From Candidozyma auris (lineage: Eukaryota; Ascomycota; Pichiomycetes; Serinales; Metschnikowiaceae), in assembly GCF_003013715.1 (NCBI RefSeq), contig NC_072812.1:2232001-2296000 (forward strand): a stretch of DNA of 64,000 bases, given 5' to 3'. Position 1 is the stretch's first letter. Each line of letters opens with the position of its first letter. Shown piece after piece: positions 9,645-21,501 of the stretch. The translations under genes and the position numbers were made by a program. The notes under the pieces are model-generated. The model saw only the letters and a list, made by a program, of their open reading frames with translations. It did no database searches and was not told the origin of the DNA.

Positions 9645-12600
9645 ATGAACTTCCACAACCTATCTCCTCGAAGGAGAAAGCAACAGCAGCAACAACAGCA
9701 GCAACCTCCCCAGCAGGCTGGAAGACCTTTACAAAAACACCCGGTGACTATGAAGCCCATGAATCCTGCTCAAAGGCAGCCGCCGCCACGGATGCCTGTA
9801 GATCCGAGAAAGATGATAGTTGATCAAATCATCAGAGATTGCTATTCAAAGTTCATTGTTGTTGATGGGCGCACTGAACCTGAAATTAAGTATAACACTC
9901 ATTTGGGGATCCGAGAGTACTCTCTGTTTCCCCAGCTGCCACCTCCGTCAGATATTCCCCCCAGTCAGATTGGTGCTATCAAAAACAGAATTCTTGTAGT
10001 TGGTACGAAGTCTTCAGGAAGAGTGCTTCTTCAAAAGGGGAAATACAATGACCAAAAACATATATACCAGATTGGCCGTACATGGGACTTGGATGAACTT
10101 GTGGCGATATCGAGGACAGGGCCAGACTCGTTGATTTTGCAGTTGAACAAAAACTACTTTTGGAAGTCTGGAGAAGGGCCTGATAGGATGATGAAGTTCG
10201 TGCATCATTTATCGCTGATCTATGCAAAGTTCACGGGACGGTATCCTGAGCTCAATGGGATCACGCTCCAAGAACTCAATCTTCCGCCAATGGGTAGTAA
10301 GGAAGCCGGCTCACAGCATTCTGTGCAGCGGCAACAACAGCCGCAACAGCAGCTTTCTGCGAATACGTCCACGCAAAGCTTTGATCCCTCTCTCCACTAT
10401 AAAGACCTTGACTTTACAGCCAATGGTAAGTTGCCTACAAAACCAATGGTTGTCATGGATGTCGACAGGCCTGGACTGAAAACAAGTCTAGTCGATGCAA
10501 GTTCTGCCTTCACGGAAGAGACAGCTCCAAAAACAGAGAAAAGTGAGAGATCATCACACCCATATTCTCAATTCTCCCCACTGCGTCTGGTCGAAGTTTC
10601 TCATGATGCTGGTGACGACACAACTGACTCTCACAGCTTTGTATTCGCTCCAGGCGATGCCCAAGCAAAACCTCTGGAGGAGAATCACATGCCTTCCATC
10701 TCAGAGTACGCTAGGACTAATGGAGGTGCCACCTCTCCATTGAGAAATTACAAGCCTGACAGATCATACAATCAAGGAAAGAGGGACCCGACAGAGCCAA
10801 TTGAGCAGTCAGCGGCTTATGGCAGTGTTCTCCAGGAACAGCTCGAGGGAAATGACACCACCGAATCGCTAAACTTCCAATTCAAGGTTCCGACTGACAA
10901 TGAGCTGTCTGTCCAGAGGGTGCTCACTCCTCCTCCACCTCCCGATGACGGCATCGAGGAGGTTTTTGGAGAGGTCACCCCAGAACAGCGCAGAACGTAC
11001 AAAATGCCCTCTATACCTGGTGGATTTCCACAAGAAAGTGCTCCTCAAGAGAAGGATGAAGATGCGGAAACCTCGCGAGCGATTTCTGAATCTACGAAGC
11101 TTGACAGCGAAGATAATGGCATCGACAGCTCCATCAGGGAGATTGAAGACTTCATGGAGAGTCAGCTCACATCGAGCAAGAGTCGGAAGGCATCGCTTGC
11201 CCCACAAAGCAAGCAATCTCAAGATGAGGCCACAAGTGAGGTATCTAACGACGTCCATCTGGGTCAAGATTCCCTTAGAAGTCCAATGCTAGACGGTGCG
11301 GAAACCCCAATAACTGAGATTCAATCGCAAAGTGAAATGGCTAAACTAGCGGTTGATCCTGAGATTGACGATTTGCTTGAAGAAGTTGGATACGATGTCC
11401 TTGATACCACTGATGCTTTTGTTAAGAAACTTACCAGAGAGCTCAATCAGATTAAACGGAAGAACATAGAGGAGTTAACAACACTTGATTTCGGTAAGGA
11501 CTCCCTTTCTAATGAAGTTGAAAATGCTTCGGGTGAGGTGGAGAACCTCATCGGCATCTTCAAAAGAATGGAAATCAGCTTTGACTTACTCGCTCCTCGC
11601 ATCAATCACATTGAAAACAATTCAAAAGGGCTTCAAGTCAAGTCCATCAACAAGAAGATTCTTTTCAACGATTTGAACGAGATTTTGAATAAGGCCAGAG
11701 TAAATCCCTCTGATTTGCAACTTATAGCCAACTATGTGGAGTTCCAAAACCTTCACTCTATTCCTCTGTTGGAAAAAAAGTTGTCAGTTCTCTACGAAGC
11801 CTTGGGAGCTATTGGAAGTAGTAACACGTCTGATGATTTCAGCTCCATGCAAGCTTTGAAACAATATCAGCAGAAGTATGAGAAGACAGCAGTGGCCTTT
11901 GTCGACCACTTCAAGAAGTTTATGGAAGAGGAATTTGTTGTTACTATCAAGGGGCTCGCAGAAGAAATTGCCAACCTCTACCCCAGAAACTTGCTTGTTT
12001 CCTTCAAGATTTTCTTGGCGTATCTTGGTTTGTCTAGCTTTGTCAAATGTATTTCGGAGAAGAAATTGCTCCTCTTGAGTGAGAACGCCAATAGCTTATT
12101 GGCTGGGTTCTTGGACAGATATCTAACTGAACGCTTGAAACATGTTCAGCTGGCTGCAGATGCCAGCCCAAAAAGACTCTCAGGCAATGTGGAGACTATG
12201 TCAGCTCTTCGGAAGACAAAACTGGCTAGATTTGGCTCTCAAAGATTGATTCATCGCTTGGGTGGTCATTCTGAGGAGCATGACAAGAAGAAGGAAGCCA
12301 CTCAGCCAGTGACCACTTCAAAGGGTCTCGCAGATCCAAGAGTAATAATGCGCTTGGTGCATGAGGCCCAAGAGCTTATACTCGTTGTACAGTTCTTTGT
12401 CGGTACTTTCTTTCATCATAACGATGTGGAAGACTACAGTCAGTATATCAAAAGCGTCTCGTTCAAAGATAGAATGGAGTTATTCGACAACCCTAATCTT
12501 GAACTGATCAACTACAAGGTGAGCTCGAATGACTTGCTCCGCAGCATGACAGCAATATTTGGAAACTATATATCTAAACTTATCAAAAATCTTACTCCAC

Positions 12601-13496
12601 AGGAGATGATATTGCCGCAATTGCTCGTGGAATTAACTAAATTAATCAAGCATACCAGCGAAAAAGACCAAGACTTTGTTTGCTACAGCTTTTTAACAAA
12701 ATTGGCGGATAGATACAAGAACATGTGGAGAAGGTTTACTTCCACTCATGTTGATTTATTGAATAAGTCTGACATCCGTGCAAGAGTGGGAATCTTACCG
12801 GCGATCAAGAATCTCAATGAAATAATTGTCCTCACGGAGGCCTCGATGCAAGAGGTTGGTGGTTACAGGGATGATGAAGCATCTAGGGAAATCGATGAAA
12901 TGGTCAGCAGTACTTACGAGGAGCTCACGACTGCAGCCGTCGAGTTGTTCAAGAGAGACGATCCACTTCTCAAGTCTAATGCACACGATGAGAAAGAGCG
13001 AGCACACCGCAACGTCGCCATCCTCCAGAACATATTCGCTGTGTTGCAACAATTAAAGGGCATCAAGGCACGCCACACACAACACATGAAGGCTGAATTT
13101 GACAAGGTTTTCAACGAAACCCAGGATCAGTACTTCGATTATCTTCTCCACAGAAGTATCGGTAAAGTTATTGATTTTAATAATGCCGCCGAAAGCGCTG
13201 ATGGAAAGACAAAGCACAAGAAAGAGGATAAGATTTTTATCAAGTCGATCATATCCAGCTACAACTCTAAAGAGTTACAACAAAAGATTAGCGACCTTCG
13301 TCGCAAGTTGGAGAAGCATTTCCTCATCGAAGATGATGTCAATGGCGAAGATTTACTCAAGAGGTTGTGGTCAGACATGGAGTACGCTTTTAGTACTATC
13401 TTCCAGAAGTTCGATAGGGGTATCAAGCAAGTTGATCGTGACTTTGAATTCCACATCACTATAGCAGAGATTCGTCGTCTTTTCGCATCTGTCTAA
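9645..13496 (+). CDS. SEC3: Exocyst subunit Sec3
   Basis: Spatial landmark subunit of the exocyst, which tethers secretory vesicles to the plasma membrane at bud sites. The 1,283-residue protein starts with a Gln-rich stretch (about 12-23), then the Sec3 PH-like domain that binds PI(4,5)P2 and Rho/Cdc42 GTPases (about 65-215; includes IREYSLFPQLPP, RILVVGTKSSGRVLLQKGKY and RTWDLDELVAI). A long disordered Ser/Pro/Glu-rich region (about 230-570) follows. The C-terminal 700 residues form the coiled-coil (LTRELNQIKRKNIEEL) and helical-rod exocyst fold. Length is close to S. cerevisiae Sec3 (1,336 aa). There is no sign of breakage. Confidence 0.92.
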   Translation: MNFHNLSPRRRKQQQQQQQQPPQQAGRPLQKHPVTMKPMNPAQRQPPPRMPVDPRKMIVDQIIRDCYSKFIVVDGRTEPEIKYNTHLGIREYSLFPQLPPPSDIPPSQIGAIKNRILVVGTKSSGRVLLQKGKYNDQKHIYQIGRTWDLDELVAISRTGPDSLILQLNKNYFWKSGEGPDRMMKFVHHLSLIYAKFTGRYPELNGITLQELNLPPMGSKEAGSQHSVQRQQQPQQQLSANTSTQSFDPSLHYKDLDFTANGKLPTKPMVVMDVDRPGLKTSLVDASSAFTEETAPKTEKSERSSHPYSQFSPLRLVEVSHDAGDDTTDSHSFVFAPGDAQAKPLEENHMPSISEYARTNGGATSPLRNYKPDRSYNQGKRDPTEPIEQSAAYGSVLQEQLEGNDTTESLNFQFKVPTDNELSVQRVLTPPPPPDDGIEEVFGEVTPEQRRTYKMPSIPGGFPQESAPQEKDEDAETSRAISESTKLDSEDNGIDSSIREIEDFMESQLTSSKSRKASLAPQSKQSQDEATSEVSNDVHLGQDSLRSPMLDGAETPITEIQSQSEMAKLAVDPEIDDLLEEVGYDVLDTTDAFVKKLTRELNQIKRKNIEELTTLDFGKDSLSNEVENASGEVENLIGIFKRMEISFDLLAPRINHIENNSKGLQVKSINKKILFNDLNEILNKARVNPSDLQLIANYVEFQNLHSIPLLEKKLSVLYEALGAIGSSNTSDDFSSMQALKQYQQKYEKTAVAFVDHFKKFMEEEFVVTIKGLAEEIANLYPRNLLVSFKIFLAYLGLSSFVKCISEKKLLLLSENANSLLAGFLDRYLTERLKHVQLAADASPKRLSGNVETMSALRKTKLARFGSQRLIHRLGGHSEEHDKKKEATQPVTTSKGLADPRVIMRLVHEAQELILVVQFFVGTFFHHNDVEDYSQYIKSVSFKDRMELFDNPNLELINYKVSSNDLLRSMTAIFGNYISKLIKNLTPQEMILPQLLVELTKLIKHTSEKDQDFVCYSFLTKLADRYKNMWRRFTSTHVDLLNKSDIRARVGILPAIKNLNEIIVLTEASMQEVGGYRDDEASREIDEMVSSTYEELTTAAVELFKRDDPLLKSNAHDEKERAHRNVAILQNIFAVLQQLKGIKARHTQHMKAEFDKVFNETQDQYFDYLLHRSIGKVIDFNNAAESADGKTKHKKEDKIFIKSIISSYNSKELQQKISDLRRKLEKHFLIEDDVNGEDLLKRLWSDMEYAFSTIFQKFDRGIKQVDRDFEFHITIAEIRRLFASV

Positions 13497-13790
13497 GCTT
13501 AATTGACTACAAACTTTTGACGTGTCTTGTCATGGTTGCAAAAATCCCCAATCAAAGCTCTGCATTTCAAAATCAGCCGACTCCAAGCGCTGGAGATTTT
13601 CTCCACGCATCGAAGAGAGTCTCTCGCGCTAGTGTGTGCGTGTGCCGCCCAACTTTTCTTCCAATGAGAGCGCACCATAAAATGGCTCCACTTACACTAC
13701 TAAAACGTGAGGAAAAAATCAGAGACATAGCCTGAAATCTTCTCACCAAACAAGGAAACAAAACTTACTCGTCCTTTGCTATAATCAGAA

Positions 13791-14240
13791 ATGCTTCGCC
13801 AAACTGCCCTCAGAGCTGTTCGTTTCCAGTCCACCGTTGCCAAAACGGCACCAAGACCATTGTCTAACGCATATGTTTCTCACTTGGAAACCAGATGGGA
13901 GAAGTTGCCTAAGGAAGACCAAACCGCTTTGATAGAGGAATTGAAGGCTAGACAAGAGTTGCCATGGCAAGAGTTGACTGTTGCCGAGAAGAAGGCTGCC
14001 TACTACATTTCTTTCGGAGAGTGGGGTCCAAGAAAGCCCTTGTACCTTCCTGGTGAAAAGAACAAGATCTTCTGGGGAACCGTGGCCGGCCTCGTTGCTG
14101 GTGTTGGATTGTTCGCTGTCATCAGATCATTCGCCCCAGACAGACCAGAGACATTCAACAGATCTTGGCAGGAGAAGTCGGACGAGTACTTGAAGTCCAA
14201 GAACGCCAACCCATTCACTGGTTACTCCCAGATCCAGTAA
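13791..14240 (+). CDS. COX5: Cytochrome c oxidase subunit 5 (COX IV family)
   Basis: Nuclear-encoded inner-membrane subunit of respiratory complex IV. The 149-residue precursor has a cleavable-type presequence (MLRQTALRAVRFQST: basic, no acidic residues), the conserved matrix domain with LEEL/WxxLxxxEKKAAYYISFGEWGPR, one membrane segment (about 96-116, TVAGLVAGVGLFAVIR) and the terminal WQEKSDEY-type tail. The gene contains no CTG codon and uses mainly TTG for Leu, as highly expressed genes do. It is convergent with SWE1, with 174 bp between the stops. Its promoter (13497-13790) contains a GGTTGCAAAAA element at 13534. Confidence 0.93.
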   Translation: MLRQTALRAVRFQSTVAKTAPRPLSNAYVSHLETRWEKLPKEDQTALIEELKARQELPWQELTVAEKKAAYYISFGEWGPRKPLYLPGEKNKIFWGTVAGLVAGVGLFAVIRSFAPDRPETFNRSWQEKSDEYLKSKNANPFTGYSQIQ

Positions 14241-14414
14241 GTCGATTTATTCATTTCTCAGCTCAAAATCGCTCTCGTTGCATACCTAGAATGTGTCTAG
14301 CATAATAAAACAAACATTGGATAAAATGGTGTCATTGTTACTGTTGATGCCGCTGAGAAGAGTGCTTTGAGCTTTATTCTCAATTTCATTATGCACTATA
14401 TGCTGCTATATGGT

Positions 14415-17126
14415 CTAGTCATCATCGTTAGGTCCAAACTCACCTTCGAAAATTGTAGCTCCTGCTTTTCTTTTGTTTTCAATCTCTTCACATTCGGGCA
14501 TCTCCAAAATCTGTGTAGCTGTAGGCCGCTCGAAGGGACTGGGCTTCAACATGCGACTCACAAGTCTATCGAGATTATGCTTGTTCACAACAAGGAATTC
14601 AGGTGCATTCCTAGGAATGAAATCCTTCAAATTGTCAACATTTCCAGCGTTGCCAAGCAGTGAGGTAGTAGAGGGCCCGCCTTTACTGCCAAATGCGTGT
14701 GCTGCCGGTTGCAAAGGGTTATCACCGTTCATTGCATTTGAGCTGGAATGGTGATGTCCTGACGGAGGGAATTGGAGCGAATTTTGCGAGGATGTGTATG
14801 AGGTCAATGACGAGAAATTGTTATGGTTTAAAAAATCGCTGATATTGTCACTCGAGAGCTTGCCAGCGTCGCTCAAGTCTCCACTTCTGAGTTTTCTCCA
14901 TGGAGTGCCGTTTCCTGGAAGAATAATATTCGTAGCGACTTCTAAGATTATGAGGCCAACACTGAAAATGTCAGCAAAAGGGGTATAGATTTTGTCATTT
15001 ATCAACTCGGGGGCAATGTAATTCCGATCGCCTTCCAAATCGAAATCTTTTTCTAGGATTGGCAATTTGGTAGCAAGCCCAAAGTCACCGATCTTAAGGC
15101 ATCCTTCGAAAGTAACAAATATATTTGCTGGTTTCAAGTCGAGGTGAAGAAAGTTCTTCAGGTGGATGAACTTAAGGCCCGACATGATCTCAATCAATAT
15201 TTTCCAAACTCTGAATTCATCAACTTTGTAGTTTTTGTGCTCCTCGAGAAATGCTTGTAGAGTACCACCTTCACAAAACTCCGTCATGATGTAGTAGTAG
15301 TTGTTATAACTCCATGCCTCCACGAAAAGCACGAGGTGTTGCTTTCCTTCCTCGACTTCAGTTTCATCGTCAATGGCCGTGAGTGACCGCAAAGCTTCGA
15401 CTTCACGACGAATTGACTCTCTTTCCAATTTTCCCATGACTTGTTTTTTCGTTCTCTTTATTGCAAATCTCTCGTTCTGAAATTTGCACTTGAAGGCGAG
15501 AGAAAATTGCCCGCTGCCAATATAATTGAGATTCTTCACACCAAATTTGCTTATAAGATGATCATCCAATTGATCAACAGTGTTAGTCTCTCCTAACTTT
15601 TCACCTCGTGTGCTAGTGGATATCGTGAGAGTCAGATCATAAAATGATCCTTCGAGGGCACCACTGGGTAGGTTGATCGTGGCCTGCGAAGAACCAACAG
15701 AATGTGACGGGATATTCAGCAATGGCGTGCAGGGTTCATCATGATCAGTATTGATAGGTTTATGATTGATTTGCACCTGCGGAGAACTGGTTCGAAGAGC
15801 GGCTAGCATTCTGTTCCTGCTGGTGGACTTCGTGGGTGTCTCTGGGATTGTGTCGTCTAGATCCAAATCATCATTGATGTCAAACTCTAGTTCGAGGGTC
15901 TTCTGTGGCTTTGTTGAAGATGCAATGTGGAAAAATGAGGATGATGTGTCAGCAGTGGCGGGTGCAGCAGCATTCCTACCCACTTCAATGGAGTGATCAT
16001 GGCTTATGATGGAGTCAACCGATTCACTAACGGTGTTGGTATCTTTATTTAGCAAAGTCAAGGGGTTTCTTTTCATTGGTGTTTCAGGCGGTAGTTTTTT
16101 ATTTGAGCTCGGCATTGAGCTCTTCTTCATTAGACCGGTAGACCTGAATGCCGTCTGCAACGGTTTCACAAACTTGTAAGACGTTTTGTGGGAGCCAGGT
16201 TGGTTCTCTTTATCTTTGCTGGGAAAGTTTGGTGTACTCTGGGCCATCTTTCGGCTCTTGGCCATATCCTTCACGTCGTCATGGTAAAAGGGAATGGTGG
16301 AGTTGGACTGAGTGAATTTCTTGTTTCTCAGCGGCGAGTCGTCCACGTTATTGTATGGATTGTAACCGCCAAAGATCGGAGACGAGCATCTGAACCCTTG
16401 CTGCGGGCTTACTTGTAGTGTTTTCATGTACGCATCTCTGTTGGCAGCGTTGGCCAAGGGAGACGTCTTCGACGGCGTGGCAGAGGCAAATTTGAGCGGA
16501 GACATGATCCTTATTTTGTTTCCGTTCTTAAACAACTTGTGGCTCTTCAATTCTGCCCCGGCCAGCACATCCTTCTGCTTGTTTGCCGAACTCGGAGACG
16601 GCGACTGGCTCACAAGCTTATGAGGGCGTTTGAACTTGTTGAAAGGTGTCGATTTGTCTAAGACCGGAGATTGGTTGGACGCATCGAATTTCGAGTCGAT
16701 CGACAAGTTGAAGTACTTTGACGAGCGTTTCAACAAGGGTTTGCCTGGTGTGCCTGATAGATGATGGGAGTGGGACGAGTTGGTGGCCCTCAAGGTCGAT
16801 GAGGTTTCATCATGGAAGCTGGTGTGGTCATCCTCGTCATCGTCTTCTTCGGTAAAGCTGCCAATGTCGTCGTCGATGCTAGGGTTTTCTGATGGGTGCA
16901 TGTCATTCTTGACGTTAAAAGGCGGCGACTTGTTGATGGGTCTTTTAGGCTTGAGGTCGTCGGTGATGTCATCCAAAATCAACGAGTTGAACGACCTTGA
17001 GAAATTGTCATTGGAAAAGTAATCTAGGTCTGGCGGTTTCTGTGGGTGGCCGGGCTGGTGGCCCAGGCGCTGGTTCCGAAGAGACCTCTTGCCCCTTTTG
17101 CTTGGGGTGGTGGCCACGTCTTTCAT
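14415..17126 (-). CDS. SWE1: Wee1-family kinase Swe1
   Basis: Dual-specificity kinase that inhibits Cdc28 by tyrosine phosphorylation and delays mitosis in the morphogenesis checkpoint. The 903-residue protein has a long Ser/Pro-rich regulatory N-terminus with many SP/TP sites. The kinase domain covers about 530-880: Gly loop GSGQFS, VAIK-type Lys (FAIKRTKK), catalytic HLDLKPANIF, DFG (IGDFGLA) and the terminal ERPTATQIL. HLDLKPANIF is the Wee1-type catalytic loop. The domain has a Ser/Asn-rich insertion (about 760-840), before the C-lobe end, that is longer than in animal Wee1. The promoter is the long gap beginning at 17127. Confidence 0.9.
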   Translation of the reverse strand: MKDVATTPSKRGKRSLRNQRLGHQPGHPQKPPDLDYFSNDNFSRSFNSLILDDITDDLKPKRPINKSPPFNVKNDMHPSENPSIDDDIGSFTEEDDDEDDHTSFHDETSSTLRATNSSHSHHLSGTPGKPLLKRSSKYFNLSIDSKFDASNQSPVLDKSTPFNKFKRPHKLVSQSPSPSSANKQKDVLAGAELKSHKLFKNGNKIRIMSPLKFASATPSKTSPLANAANRDAYMKTLQVSPQQGFRCSSPIFGGYNPYNNVDDSPLRNKKFTQSNSTIPFYHDDVKDMAKSRKMAQSTPNFPSKDKENQPGSHKTSYKFVKPLQTAFRSTGLMKKSSMPSSNKKLPPETPMKRNPLTLLNKDTNTVSESVDSIISHDHSIEVGRNAAAPATADTSSSFFHIASSTKPQKTLELEFDINDDLDLDDTIPETPTKSTSRNRMLAALRTSSPQVQINHKPINTDHDEPCTPLLNIPSHSVGSSQATINLPSGALEGSFYDLTLTISTSTRGEKLGETNTVDQLDDHLISKFGVKNLNYIGSGQFSLAFKCKFQNERFAIKRTKKQVMGKLERESIRREVEALRSLTAIDDETEVEEGKQHLVLFVEAWSYNNYYYIMTEFCEGGTLQAFLEEHKNYKVDEFRVWKILIEIMSGLKFIHLKNFLHLDLKPANIFVTFEGCLKIGDFGLATKLPILEKDFDLEGDRNYIAPELINDKIYTPFADIFSVGLIILEVATNIILPGNGTPWRKLRSGDLSDAGKLSSDNISDFLNHNNFSSLTSYTSSQNSLQFPPSGHHHSSSNAMNGDNPLQPAAHAFGSKGGPSTTSLLGNAGNVDNLKDFIPRNAPEFLVVNKHNLDRLVSRMLKPSPFERPTATQILEMPECEEIENKRKAGATIFEGEFGPNDDD

Positions 17127-20100
17127 GACGAGGAGGGAGCTGGAGCTGAGACTTGGGTGTTTAGTGATTGGTCCGGAGACAATTGAATTGGCAAGCGATT
17201 CTAGAAGTGGAAAGCTGGATGGTGATGAGTTGTAGGTGTAGGTGTAGGTATAGTCGAAGTTGTAGTTGGCGATGTGATGACAACAAAAGTCTGCAGGCAG
17301 GCAGGCGTTAAGACAGGGCGAAAGGCGAGGGAGCGAGGCGGTGGACAGGACTAAAAAAACAAATTACGTTCCAGGGCACAAGTTAGACGAGTCCGTAGTG
17401 CGAAAACAAGGGGAGGGGAGGCGGCGGCAAGAACAAGTTTTGGGCAAAAAGGCAGGTTAATTAGAGCATTGGCCGGGCGAGCGACTTGTGCGGTGCGAAA
17501 AAGACAGTGCCGGTGCGGGCAAGGTGCCGGGCCAATGTTTATGGAACGCGGGCTGGAGTAAACAACGCGGGCGCGGTCAGAGGGCCAGGAAACAGACAAG
17601 GGAGGCCAGGCTCAAATCACGTGGTTTGACGGTGTGGGAGATATACTACAAAGTGGCGGATACATTTTGAGCTGGGAGTGTGTGTTTCTTGTTTGGTTAT
17701 GGGGCTGCCTGGTTTTCGGGTTGCTTGTTTTGTCGGGTGAATTGTTGGTGTATTCGTCCCAGTGAGGGACTCGCCTGCCTGGAGTCTTCGCACCTGTGGC
17801 CCAGGACGAGCGCCAGTTTGGGTGCAAATGAGACAATGAAGCTCAGCTACTCGTGACCTGGCGCTGGAAAGCACTAGAAATTGTTGTTGCCACGCTTTAG
17901 CTTTGTCTGGCTGAAGCGCAGGTTGAATCTGATCAGCGACTTCCAAATGGATGAGGATAAACTGTCGTGATGGTATCATCTAAGGTCACGGTGAGTGATC
18001 GCACGTTGAGCTGAGGCAGACTAAGCTCAGTGGGTTTTGGTAGTCGGCTCTATTGTCCAGACGAGTCCGACCACGAGCCTTTTGAGACTCTCACTTCTGA
18101 AGGAAAACTTCACTCTAAGTCAGTTATTCATGCGATATTTGCAATAGGTTCAATAGAGATCTCTCCATGCACGCTCGCAAATGGTGTCCATAGCTGTATC
18201 GTCATTAGCTTGAAGGATTCCATCAAGATTTAGCAAACTTCACGTCTACACTTTGGTGGACTACAATGCTGTAAACCTGTTCGAACAACACTGGTTGAAA
18301 ACGTAATGATATCCGTTGCAAAATCATCACGAAATGTAGTATTGATATAGTAGAACCTACTAGCCACCAGATCACTCATAGCACTTCGACTCCTTGACTT
18401 AGGGCCAATCGACTTCTTCCATCCAGTGGTCCCCATAATTTGGAAGCCAGCGTCGCGCTAAAGCGACGACGTCTCCAGTGCGCTTTGTCTTGGGCCAGTG
18501 ATTCACAAGCAGCACCTCACCCCACCACAAAATCCACTTTCAGCCGTAGTCTCCCTTCCCTTCTCATCCACGTCCTCAACCAAAATCCGTAAATTGGGCG
18601 CCGCAGCCTCGAGATCCGCGGGCTACTAATGGCTGCAAACGATTGGAGAGCGTAAAGATCAAACCAACAGCAGGTGATCCTAAACCGACTGCAACAACGA
18701 CTACAACGACGTCTCCCAGCAAATCGGACGCAGCCACGACACCAGCTCGCTGGAAATTTTCTTGTCAGCGGGCAGTTTCAAGTATAATCTTGCCTCGCTG
18801 CAATTGGCTATCGGGCCGAGCATCTCCAGCCAGTCAGATGGAAAAGATAACCCTGGGTGCGAAGTCGGTGCAATCGATGCCTGCCACTTGTCCTTGTTCA
18901 GGCATACCGGCTCGTCTAGGCAGAGACCTTTGTGCAAGTCGCACCGGGCAGATTGAAATTCCCCCACCCACATATTGGCCAGCACTTTGCAGTGCCTTAT
19001 CCGAGACACAATAGCGTTTCGTGCCTTTCCACTTTCCTGCCTTTTGCCTTCACCTTTTGCCTTCCTTTCTCACAATCAGATTCATCTCCAGATTTGCCTT
19101 GTTACCAGAGCTTTTGCACGGTGCTGCAAGCTCCCGCCTTTGTTGCATTGTCCAATGCCTCGATGGCTCCATTTGTGCTTGCCATCTCCTTTTCTCTCTC
19201 CGTTTTCCCGTTCGCATGATCTTTCTGCCTGGTGTGCGCTTCGAGCCGAGCTGCTCCCGCACTAACTCTCGCCTGCCCTTGCTGTCTCACCCTCTCCGTC
19301 TGGCGACCCACCAGATTTGCCCCAGCCAGTGAAACAACCTTCAAGTGCACCGAAGAACGCACCGCTTCTGACCCACCTCTCTCTCTGTCTCTTTCCTTCT
19401 TTCCTTCTACCCTTCTTTCTTTCTTTCTTCTTTCCTTTCTTTTTTCTTTTCACATTGTCTCTGCTGAGCCCGGCACGCCACTGAACGTTGTGCCCTCCCC
19501 CTTTGTCCACTCACAGGGCACAGTCGGCCTGCTTTGCTCTCACCTCTCGCACTCGTTGGCTTTTGGCCGCGCCCACTGTTACGGAAAAAGACCGCCTGCT
19601 GCCTGCTGCCTGCTGACAATCGCCCGCACGCCTATTGGCCCCGATCCTGTCAACCTGCTGACGCCGCGGCAACAATGCTGCTTTTGCCTCCCCTGCACCG
19701 TCTAATGGCGGCGCCTTCGCTGCTCGGTCGATGCCCTCACTATCCGCTATCCGTTATCCGCTGTCTGCCTGCCTTGGCCACTTCCTGTGTCTGCTGCTGC
19801 TGCTGCTGCTGCTGCTTCCTCTGCCTTGATCGAACCGTTTGTCATTCTCCCCATTGGCCACTCTCCTGCCACTCTTTAGTCAGCAAAATGGAACCACCTT
19901 TGTATACGAAGATCGCACCGGTGTTCCAGTGTTCTTTCCCTCGAGTTTCTTCCAGAATTACTTTGTCCTCTACCTGAGGCTTCTCTCCTAATAGCTGCTT
20001 TCGTCATACCAAAGGGCTCTCTCTCTCCCGTTTTCTGGGCCTTGGCCTTCGCGCTTCTCCAGGCGTGCGCTTGTGGGTGCGTTTGTCGCAGTGATCGGCC

Positions 20101-20514
20101 GTATATTCGTCCCATTATAATATAAGCCCTGCCTGCCTGTCTGCCTCCATCCAGCGTCAGAACCCTCACCGTTTACTTTTACTTTTTTTTTTTTTGAGTC
20201 CCTTCCCTCCAAATCTTTTTTGCCCCGGCTGACCACTTCCTCCTCCACCGTTCCTTCATTGATTCTTTGCGCAGTATCCATCGCTGCCTTATTTATCCCA
20301 CATTCTTCCTTCCCATCTAGTCATTTCACCGTCATTTCACCGCCCTGGACCCTGCCGTCAGTCCCACACGAGACACGAACACACCACTCGTCCAAGCTTG
20401 TAAGGCGAAGCAAGTTCACATTTAAGACTCAAATATACTCCACAATTTACTGCCGGGCCCCGCCTGTTCATGCTAGATCCCGCTACCATTGACCCTCCAT
20501 ATTGCTGAGTTAAC
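17127..20514. other. Gene-free 3.4-kb stretch between SWE1 and SFU1
   Basis: The longest gap in the window, upstream of both divergent genes. It contains an E-box ATCACGTGGT at 17615-17624, a recurring-motif copy AATGGCTGCAAA at 18628-18639, and a GGGTGCAAAT variant at 17819. CTGC-rich repeats lie near 19597-19617, a TGC/CTG microsatellite at about 19792-19815, a CTTT microsatellite at about 19400-19450 and a T-run at about 20179-20193. From about 19000 to 20500 the plus strand is strongly pyrimidine-rich, as in a long 5' leader of SFU1. Open frames here read as low-complexity Cys/Pro/Ser translations and are not credible proteins. Confidence 0.55.
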
Positions 20515-21470
20515 ATGTCAGCTATACCGTCGCCGCAAACGCCGGCCGTCAAATCCGAAAACGACCAAGTGTGCCCGAGAACCACCGTCAGCGAAGAAGA
20601 GAAGTCCGCAGGCCAGCAGTGCTCCAACTGTGGCACCACCAAAACGCCTCTCTGGAGAAGAGCTCCCAACGGAACCCTCATATGTAACGCCTGTGGGCTC
20701 TACCTACGGTCCAACAAGCACCACCGCCCTGTCAACTTGAAGAGGCCGCCTAATACCGTCGCCATCAAGGAAACTGAGGGCTCTTGTAAAGGAGACGGCT
20801 CTTGCAACGGTACGGGTGGCTCTGCGGTGTGTAAGGGCTGCCCTGCTTACAACAACAGAGTGGTGCTTCGACAAAACGAAGAAAAGAAGGCCAAGGAGGC
20901 CCAGGACGCTTCGGGCGCGAGGCTGTCTGAAGAAGACTCCTTGGCTGTGGCCTGCTACAACTGCGCTTCCACAATCACTCCTCTATGGAGAAGAGACGAT
21001 GCGGGAAACACCATCTGCAACGCCTGTGGGCTTTACTATAGGTTGCACGGATCTCACAGACCGATCAAGATGAAGAGAAGCACCATCAAGCGCAGAAAGC
21101 GTAATTTCGATGGGCAAAAACAAGAGAAACTGGACAAAAAGGCGCTCAAGTCAGAGCCCAGCGACCATTCGTCGCCTCTACCGAACAATCCACTGCCTTC
21201 TTCAAATACCGAGGCTCAGAAGACCCCTGTGGCCTCGGCGTCCTCAAATGACGGCACGGCTACTCCCGTACATCACTTTGTGCCCAGCTACTACCTTCCC
21301 TACAGTGGGCAGGGAAGAATACCCAATGGGCCTGGCCCGCTTCCTGGGCCACCGCCTCCGCAAATAGTGTACCATCCAACGCAAGCTGTGCCGGTATTCT
21401 ATCCCACGTACGTAGGGGTGAATGGAGCACCACAACCAGTTTTGAACCTGCCACAACCACTACAACCACA

Positions 21471-21501
<31 letters not shown>

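Noticed and set aside
19534..19977. 147-codon frame with a poly-Cys run
   Set aside because: The run comes from a TGC/CTG microsatellite in a pyrimidine-rich leader; no protein-like features.
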